Below, one piece after another: positions 1 through 6,700 of a DNA stretch of 26,731 nucleotides. The translations under genes and the position numbers were made by a program. Numbering within the stretch: the first letter of the stretch is position 1; each line of letters begins with the position of its first letter. Source of the DNA: DSAR01 sp034437315 (lineage in GTDB: Bacteria > Chloroflexota > Anaerolineae > B4-G1); NCBI GenBank assembly GCA_034437315.1, contig DAOTUC010000095.1:1-26731 (forward strand), read 5' to 3'. The notes below the pieces were generated by a model. The model ran no database searches and had not been told where the DNA came from. It saw nothing but the letters and a program-made list of their open reading frames with translations.

Positions 1-22
1 CTACAGCGCGTAAAAATCACGC

Positions 23-105
23 ACTGCAAAACCTGCCTTCGCAGGTTAGTTTATAGTCGGCGTAGGCCGACTTTGCAGTTGTGGCCCGCGAATTTATTCG
101 CCTGG
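23..105. repeat. Compound palindromic (REP-like) element
   Basis: Four inverted repeats lie together in a non-coding stretch downstream of the ABC permease genes. An outer stem pairs ACTGCAAA (23-30) with TTTGCAGT (72-79). Inside it are a hairpin with AACCTGC (30-36) and GCAGGTT (41-47), and a hairpin with GTCGGC (56-61) and GCCGAC (66-71). The outer stem plus two inner hairpins could fold as a three-way junction. A further hairpin, GCGAAT (88-93) with ATTCGC (96-101), follows. No protein gene is supported in bases 1-222. It could be a dispersed REP-type element or the 3' end structure of the minus-strand operon. The pairing is seen directly; the function is inferred. Confidence 0.55.
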
Positions 106-222
106 GACAAATGTGCCATTGTCAAGTTACTCAGGGGGGAATTGTACCCCATAACGCGCAAGGTGACAAGGGGAAGAAGGTTGGGGTTGGGGAATTGGCT
201 CGCTGATTCGCCGATTCGCTGG

Positions 223-1353
223 CTAATCCAGGCGACGGTTCAAGGACTGGACGGCGACGGTTGTGACGAGGACGCCCATCGCCAACATCGCTGCGGCGTG
301 GGGCCACACGACGTCCCAACCGACTCCTTTGAGCATGACGGCCCGAATGACCTCCAGGTAATGGCGGAAGGGGGCGACCGCCGCCACGGCCTGCAAGGCC
401 GCCGGCAGGTTTTCGACCGGCACGAGGTAACCGGAAAAGGTCATATCGACCATCGCCAGCACAAAGACGATCAGGACAGCTTGCTGTTGTGTGCGGGCGA
501 CGCTGGAGATGAGCAACCCATAACCGATTTCGACGGCGACGAAGAGCACGGTCACCCCAAAGAGCAACGCCGGGGAACCCCGCATCGGGATCTTGAAACC
601 GCAAACCGCGCCGGCCAGGACGATCAAAAAATTGCCGGCGCCCACGATCAAGGGCGGGATCGCTTTGCCGATGATGAGCTCCAGGCGTCTCAGGGGCGTC
701 ACCATCAATTGTTCCAGTGTGCCGAGTTCCCGCTCGCGGGTCAGCCCAATCGAGGCGACGACCAACGTAACCTGGTAGACGATGAAGCCCACCTGTGCAG
801 AGACGGTGAAGAACCGGACGTTGTACGAGGGATTGAAGCGCACGGTGGTGCGAACGTCGATCAGCGCGTCCCGACCGCCGCCCGCCCCGGCGACCACGTC
901 CCACACGACAGCCTCCACCGCCGACTGGGCGGCCGCCAGGCCGTAGCTCGCCGGGATGCTGTGGCTGGCGTCGGCGATAAGGCTGATAAGGCGCGCGCCG
1001 GATGTCTCTGCCAGACCCGGCGCGATCAGCCCGCTCTCCAGGCCAGCGGGGATGATGACGAGCAAGGTCGCCTCTCCCCGGTCGAGCAGGCGATAAGCCT
1101 CGGGCAGCGACGACGGGTAACGGCAGAGCGCCAACTCCTCTCGATTATCGAGCGCGGTCAAAATCCGGCGGCTGGTCCGGGATTGATCCAGGTCATAGAT
1201 CGCTACACACAACCCAGAGATGCGAGAGCCGGTGGACCTGGCCATCAGGAAGAGTTGCAAGATCGGCAAGGTGAGGATAAAAAACGTCATCATCCAATCT
1301 CGCCGGAATTGGATGAACTCTTTCAAGACCAGGGCGGACACACGTGAGCGCAC
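223..1353 (-). CDS. ABC-2 type transporter permease
   Basis: A 376-residue integral membrane protein of the ABC-2 permease family (YhhJ/YbhR-like half), the membrane subunit of an ABC exporter. It shows the family layout: a short cytoplasmic N-terminus with the 'LVLKEFIQFRRD' motif, one membrane segment near residues 22-40, a large extracytoplasmic domain to about residue 175, then about five membrane segments. The segment 'TRERELGTLEQLMVTPLRRLELIIGK' near 205-230 is the typical cytoplasmic coupling region (quoted here in two parts: TRERELGTLEQLMVT and PLRRLELIIGK). The start is GTG, supported by an AGGAG 9 bases upstream that overlaps the stop of the preceding permease, 12 bases away. Substrate is unknown; relatives export drugs or lipophilic compounds. 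No ATPase subunit is encoded in this window. Confidence 0.88.
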   Translation of the reverse strand: MRSRVSALVLKEFIQFRRDWMMTFFILTLPILQLFLMARSTGSRISGLCVAIYDLDQSRTSRRILTALDNREELALCRYPSSLPEAYRLLDRGEATLLVIIPAGLESGLIAPGLAETSGARLISLIADASHSIPASYGLAAAQSAVEAVVWDVVAGAGGGRDALIDVRTTVRFNPSYNVRFFTVSAQVGFIVYQVTLVVASIGLTRERELGTLEQLMVTPLRRLELIIGKAIPPLIVGAGNFLIVLAGAVCGFKIPMRGSPALLFGVTVLFVAVEIGYGLLISSVARTQQQAVLIVFVLAMVDMTFSGYLVPVENLPAALQAVAAVAPFRHYLEVIRAVMLKGVGWDVVWPHAAAMLAMGVLVTTVAVQSLNRRLD

Positions 1354-1365
1354 GCTTCGATTCTC

Positions 1366-2472
1366 CTAGCGCAGCTTCTTCTCGAACATGGCCAGGCTGC
1401 AAAGTACACATACAATCCCGCCCCCCAGCAGGATCAGCGCCGATTTCCACAAGCTAAAGAGGCCCAACCCTTTGAGAAACACGGCCCGCGAGATCGCGAT
1501 GAAGTGGGTCGTCGGCAAGAAAAAGGCGAGCGTCTGGGAAAATGCATCCTCTGCAATGGGTATGATCAAGCCGGTGACGAAGAAACTGGGGATGAAAAAG
1601 ATAGTCAGGATCAAGAACATAGCGGTCTGCTGGTTACGGACGAAATTGGCGATGACCAGGCCAAAAGCCATGCTGACCAACAGATAATCGGCCGCCAACA
1701 ACAGGAAAACGGGCAGGCTCCCCCGGAAAGGGACGCGGAACCACATCGTCGCCACGAGCCAGGCCAGCACGACGCTGCACATACCGCTCACCTCATACGC
1801 CAGAAGCTTGCCCAGCAGGTACTCGGTTCCGCGCACAGGCGTCACGATTAACTGCTCGAAGGAACCGGTCTCTTTCTCGCGGGTCAGGGCCAACGCCAAC
1901 GCCAGGGCCGGCATCGACAAAATCACAGCCATCATGCCTGGCGTCATACTGACCAACGATTCCAAGCTCTCGTTATACCAGGCGCGGGCGCTGACCGCGA
2001 TCCCGGCCGGCGCGCTTCCCCGGTGGCTGACGTCAACGCCGAACGCGCCGATACGACTTTCGACGATGTTGGCCGCCTGACGGGCGGCTATGGCGTCGCT
2101 CCCATCGACGATAGATTGGACCTGAGCGCCGCTCCCCTCCTGGAGCGCGCGTGAAAAGCCATGCGGAATGAGCAACGCCAAATCGACGACGCCCCGCGCA
2201 AACAGATCATCCACCGCTTCGACGTCGCGCGCGTAAGCGACGACGCTCACCTCGTCGTCGGCCGTCAACTTAACCGCCAGGTCGCGAGAAAGGGCGGAGC
2301 GGTCCAGATCAATGATGGCGACGTCCACGTGTTGCACGTCAAAAGCGAAGACGTAAGAAAAGGTGAACAACAAAAAAGCCGGGGCCGCCGTCACGAGGAA
2401 CAGGGTGCGCGGGTCGCGAAAAATGTGGCGCAACTCCTTGCGAGTAACAGCCAGCCACCGACGAAGAGACAT
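1366..2472 (-). CDS. ABC-2 type transporter permease
   Basis: A 368-residue ABC-2 permease, paralogue and probable partner of the next gene downstream, with which it would form a heterodimeric membrane channel. It begins 'MSLRRWLAVTRKELRHI', the typical N-terminal cytoplasmic helix, followed by a membrane segment near residues 24-42, a long extracytoplasmic domain, and about five C-terminal membrane segments. The coupling motif 'TREKETGSFEQLIVTPVRG' is present. The frame stays open 21 codons upstream, but that extension is cysteine- and arginine-rich, lies in the intergenic spacer and has no family character, so the ATG at 2472 is preferred. It follows the serine-less hydrolase gene by 72 bases. 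Substrate unknown. Confidence 0.88.
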   Translation of the reverse strand: MSLRRWLAVTRKELRHIFRDPRTLFLVTAAPAFLLFTFSYVFAFDVQHVDVAIIDLDRSALSRDLAVKLTADDEVSVVAYARDVEAVDDLFARGVVDLALLIPHGFSRALQEGSGAQVQSIVDGSDAIAARQAANIVESRIGAFGVDVSHRGSAPAGIAVSARAWYNESLESLVSMTPGMMAVILSMPALALALALTREKETGSFEQLIVTPVRGTEYLLGKLLAYEVSGMCSVVLAWLVATMWFRVPFRGSLPVFLLLAADYLLVSMAFGLVIANFVRNQQTAMFLILTIFFIPSFFVTGLIIPIAEDAFSQTLAFFLPTTHFIAISRAVFLKGLGLFSLWKSALILLGGGIVCVLCSLAMFEKKLR

Positions 2473-2530
2473 CAACAAACGTCCATCAGGGACGCAGGAG
2501 GGACAGAAAACGGTTCGACCTCTGCACCAA

Positions 2531-2564
2531 GGCAACGCCGGTTTTCATCTCAACCGGCGTTGCC
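2531..2564 (-). terminator. Perfect 13-bp hairpin at the end of the hydrolase gene (possible attenuator or terminator)
   Basis: GGCAACGCCGGTT (2531-2543) and AACCGGCGTTGCC (2552-2564) are perfect inverted repeats around an 8-base loop. The stop codon of the hydrolase gene (2545-2547) lies in the loop, so one arm is the last codons of the gene and the other is in the spacer before the permeases. There is no T tract after it in the minus-strand direction, so classical intrinsic termination is doubtful. It could instead stabilise the 3' end or lower expression of the two permeases. Confidence 0.4.
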
Positions 2565-3324
2565 ATTCTTCCTTCAATTCCAGGGAACCGACGTCATCTC
2601 CAGCGTCGACAAAGTCTATCAACAACCGATTGAACTTATTTTGCTCCTCCAGCATGGGGAAATGTTGTGAATCGTCCAGGAAGATAGCGCGCACGTTAGC
2701 CTCACACCCGCGCAACCATATCCGCTCCAACGGCTTGATGAAGGGGTCATTGCGACCATAGACCAGAAGTGTGGGAATGGTGAGCGGGGGCAGGAGTCGC
2801 TTCAAGCTATCATGCATCAGCGATTTAATACTCGTCGCCACCGCCAGGGCGTCAGTGCGATGGACCTCCACCTCGGGGAACTTGGCCCGTTTGGCCGCCA
2901 ACTTGGAGAGCGCGTTATTATCGCCGGGCAAACTGGACAATGAGCGATTAATCGCATCCGGCACCAGGGGCACGTTCACCGCCATCACCTGGTCCACAAA
3001 ATCCTGGTGGTCAACGGCAAATTTCAACGCTATCGCGCCGCCCAGCGCGTGACCGACCAGCGTGGGACAGCTGACGCCGAGTTTGTCCAGGAAATCCCCC
3101 AGCATTTTGACGTACGCATCGAGGGTATAAGAACCTCCCGATTTGTCCGAATCGCCAAACCCCCATAGATCGAACGCATACGCGCGCTGGTTGATGGATA
3201 GCTCTTCCATCGTCGGCACCCAATAGCGCCAGGATCCCAGCCAGCCGTGGATGAAGACAATCGGCTTGCCGCGTCCGAACACTTCGTAATGTATGAGGCC
3301 CTCATTGACGACAACAGCACTCAT
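2545..3324 (-). CDS. Alpha/beta-hydrolase-fold protein with Ser-to-Ala at the nucleophile (probable pseudoenzyme)
   Basis: A 259-residue alpha/beta hydrolase. The oxyanion region 'HGWLGSW' is at 26-32. The nucleophile elbow reads G-H-A-L-G-G (91-96), with alanine 93 where hydrolases have serine; the codon is GCG, so no single base change gives a known miscall to AGC and only a change to TCG would give serine. Acid Asp193 ('YGRNDP') and base His221 ('SQHFP') are kept. It aligns without gaps over its first 100 residues to the paralogue at 13545-14369, about half identical by eye, in which position 93 is serine. The ATG at 3324 matches the paralogue start and has AGGTG 7 bases upstream; an in-frame TTG at 3354 overlapping the receiver stop is less likely. 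Its place beside a lone receiver gene suggests a ligand-binding rather than catalytic role, as known for RsbQ/KAI2-type hydrolase-fold receptors. That role is inference. Confidence 0.85.
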   Translation of the reverse strand: MSAVVVNEGLIHYEVFGRGKPIVFIHGWLGSWRYWVPTMEELSINQRAYAFDLWGFGDSDKSGGSYTLDAYVKMLGDFLDKLGVSCPTLVGHALGGAIALKFAVDHQDFVDQVMAVNVPLVPDAINRSLSSLPGDNNALSKLAAKRAKFPEVEVHRTDALAVATSIKSLMHDSLKRLLPPLTIPTLLVYGRNDPFIKPLERIWLRGCEANVRAIFLDDSQHFPMLEEQNKFNRLLIDFVDAGDDVGSLELKEEWQRRLR

Positions 3325-3350
3325 AACAAATGCACCTATGCTTTCACATC

Positions 3351-3749
3351 TCAAACTGACGAAACGCCAGTTTCCCGCAAAATCTCCTTCACCCGCTTGG
3401 TCAACTCGTCCGGCGCGAAAGGTTTGACGATATAGTGATCGGCTCCGGACTCAATACCCTCTTGAATCTCCCCCTCCTGCCCCTTGGCCGAAAGGATCAC
3501 GATCGGAATCTGACAAGTATCCGGATTGTCTTTCAACACGCGGCACGCTTCGTATCCGGTCATCCTCGGCATTCTCACGTCCAACATAATCAAGTCGGGT
3601 TTCAATATCGGGGCTTGCTCGACCGCCTCGATGCCATTCCTCGTCAACGTGACGTCAAGCCCGGCAAAGCGCAGGGTAAAACCTATTAACTCGCGAATGT
3701 CACGTTCATCTTCAGCTACAAGAATCCTCGGTTTATGATCGTCCGACAT
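3351..3749 (-). CDS. Stand-alone response-regulator receiver protein
   Basis: A 132-residue CheY-like receiver with no output domain. The acidic pocket is at Glu13-Asp14 ('VAEDE'), the phosphoacceptor is Asp57 in 'LIMLDVRMP', the switch Ser/Thr is Ser87 ('VILSAKG') and the conserved lysine is Lys109 ('YIVKPF'). It is therefore expected to be phosphorylatable. It lies 42 bases after the large hybrid kinase and 26 bases before the serine-less hydrolase, so the kinase is its most likely phosphodonor. Two in-frame starts are possible (ATG at 3761 and 3749); the second gives a normal N-terminus just before the first strand and has a G-rich site upstream. Confidence 0.9.
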   Translation of the reverse strand: MSDDHKPRILVAEDERDIRELIGFTLRFAGLDVTLTRNGIEAVEQAPILKPDLIMLDVRMPRMTGYEACRVLKDNPDTCQIPIVILSAKGQEGEIQEGIESGADHYIVKPFAPDELTKRVKEILRETGVSSV

Positions 3750-3791
3750 TGGTACCCCCATCCCCGCCTCTTAAACGCGTAAAGCGCTCCA

Positions 3792-6700
3792 TCAGTTCGC
3801 GACTATGCTAAATTCAGGCCAACCGCTCTCGCTCAAGACCATCTCGACCTCCTGCACCAGCTCTTGCACGGAGAAGGGCTTGCTCATCAGGCCGTTCGCT
3901 CCCATCGACAGCACTTTACACCGTTGCGCATCGTCGAGGATGGTGCTGCCGGTCATCACGATCACGGGTATATCCTGTGTGATGGGATCTCGCCGCAGAC
4001 GCCTCAACACGACCTGCCCATCCAAGTCCGGCATCCGCAAATCGAGCATGATGAGCGCTGGACGGACATCCCGCGCCGCTTGCAGGGCCTGCTGGCCTCG
4101 ATTGACCGTTCGAACGGTAAACCCATTTTCACCCAAGATTCGACACAGCAATGAGAGCGTATCCTCATTGTCGTCTATCGCCAGGATTGTCCCCCGCTTG
4201 ACCAACACCTTGCGCACGGCCCGCAACAAACGTTGCTCATTGATCGGCTTGGTCACGTAATCCACCGCCCCCAGGCGCAAGCACTCATCCCGATCCGAGA
4301 ATACGGAGACGATGATCACCGGTATGCCCTTTGTGATGGGATCCATCTTGAGCGTTTCCAAAACCGCGAAACCATCCGTATCCGGGAGCAAGACGTCCAG
4401 GGTGATCAAATCGGGTCGTTCTCGGCGGGCCACCTCTACCGCCTCCTCGCCGCGCTGAGCGACCAATATCTCACGGCCATCCCCGGATAAGTGTAGGCGG
4501 ATCAATTGGGCCACATCGTGATCATCCTCGACGACTAACATCTTCAATGGATCGCCCCGCACGCGGGAAGCAGAAGAGACATCTTCTTGCGCGGCCGTAT
4601 CCTGAGCGACGGCCTCCTGGGCGAGCGGCAACGAAAAGGTGAATGTGCTCCCCTCACCCAATTGGCTCTCGACCCAGATGCGCCCCCCCTGCATCTCCAC
4701 CAGCGATTTGACGATGGAAAGCCCCAGTCCCGCCCCGGAAGCCTCCTGGACGGCCGGGTCGTCGGCCCGGAAGAAGCGATCGAATATCTTGGCTTGATCT
4801 TCTTCAGAGATGCCAATGCCGTTATCTCGCACTTGAACCCAGACCTCTTTGGAATACGATTCGGGATGCGAATCTCCCATCCGCGCTTCGGCCGAGACGA
4901 TGATGTCGCCCCCCGCTGGCGTATATTGGCAAGCGTTGGCGATCAGATTCGTCAACACCTGCGCCACGCGATCGGGGTCGGCGAAAACCTGGGGCAACGA
5001 TTCCGGTATCTCCGCTTGCAGCGCCAGCGACTTATTCAGCGACCGGCCTTCCATCTCGGTCACCACCTGTTCCAACAGCGCCTCAATGTAGATCGTCTCC
5101 GGCGACAATGCAATTCGGCCGCTCTCAATGCGCGAAATATCGAGCAAATCGTTGACCAACACGGTCAAGCGGTTGACATTCGAGTCGATAATCGAGAGAA
5201 AGTTGTGTTGCGGCTCGCTCAACTCGCCCACCGCGCCCATCAATAGCAATTCCACGTACCCCTTGATCGACGTCATCGGCGTGCGCAACTCGTGCGACAC
5301 GGTGGAGACGAACTCCGTCTTAGCCCGTTCCGCCTCCACCTCGACGGTCACGTCGCGAAAGACGGAGACAGCACCCAGGAATTCGTCCCCCATCATGGCC
5401 GGGGCCAGGTGCACGCTGACGATGCGCTCGCCAATCTCCAATCGAGCCGCCAGGTAATCGTCCGCGGCGTAGGATTCGGGCGCTTCCGCCCATTGGGCCA
5501 CCTGCCGCATCCAATCTCGCGCCTGAGCGCCGTAGAGGCCCAGCATCTCGTTGATTCCCCGGACGGCCGCCTTGGCTCTCGGCAGCCCCAAAATTCGTTC
5601 CGCGGCGGCGTTGAACAAGACGATTTTTCCCTCGGCGTCGGTCACGATGACGCCGTCGGCGACCCCTTCCAGAACGGCCTGGCTCTTGGCCGCCTCGACT
5701 TTTTGCGCCTTGAGCGCGCCGCCGAGGCGCTCGGCCTGTTCCCGAATCAGATGGTACAATTCCGCGTTGTTGATGGCGTTGGAGACTTGAATCACGGTCG
5801 TTTCCACCAAAATCAAGTGGTCCTGGTCGAAATGGCCGGTTTCGGGATGGAAGAGGAGCATGGCGCCCAACACCTCCGGCCCCAACGCCAGGGGAACGAC
5901 CAGGGCGGAACGATATTCCCGGCCACCTGAGCGATCTTGCGATTCCACCCAGCGGTCGTCCGCTCGAATATCCGGCACGATGACCGATTCGCGATGCTCA
6001 ATCACCCAACCGGCCAATCCCTCGCCCCGTTTGAAGCGCGTTGGTTGGCCGCCGACCGGCAATTTGAAATCCACACCCAGGGCGGCCCGATAGATCAAGT
6101 ACTCGGAACCGGATTCCAACATCAAGATCGCCCCCCGCTCGGCGTCGACCGCTTCGGCGATCAGTTCCAATGCCCGGTGGAGCACGCGCTCCAGGTCGAG
6201 GCTGACCGAGAGTTGCGCCGTGATGCGATACAATGTCTCGACACGATCCCGCTCCTCGGTCAATTCACGCATTGTTTCGGCCAACGCTTGCGTCCGCTCC
6301 TCGACGCGCCGTTCCAACTCCTGGGAGAAACTGCGCACCTCGTCAAACAGACGGGCGTTGGCTACGGCGACCGCCACTTGATCGGCCAGTGCGCCAAGGG
6401 TCGAGACCTCGGCGTCGGTAAACGGCTGGTCCATCTGCCGCCCTACACACAGAATCCCCACCGCCTGATCGCCGACCACGAGCGGCGCCATGATGATCGC
6501 TTGCGTCTCATCATTCTCGAAATCCGCCATATACCGCGGGTCGTCCCTCACGTTCTCGACGCTCAGCGCTTCACCTGAAAGCGCAACCGCCCCCACCAAC
6601 CCCTCGCCTGGGGCGAAGGCGAGCGCAGCGACGCTTTCGAGCGCGCCGCTTGAAGTCTCCGTGCCTTCAAGCGGCGCGCCATAGGCCGCCTGGAGGGTGT

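Noticed and set aside
73..1347. A 424-codon open frame on the plus strand over the first permease gene
   Set aside because: It is antisense to a clear ABC-2 permease and its product is rich in Asp, Gly, Arg, His and Gln with no domain, as expected for a shadow frame in GC-rich DNA.
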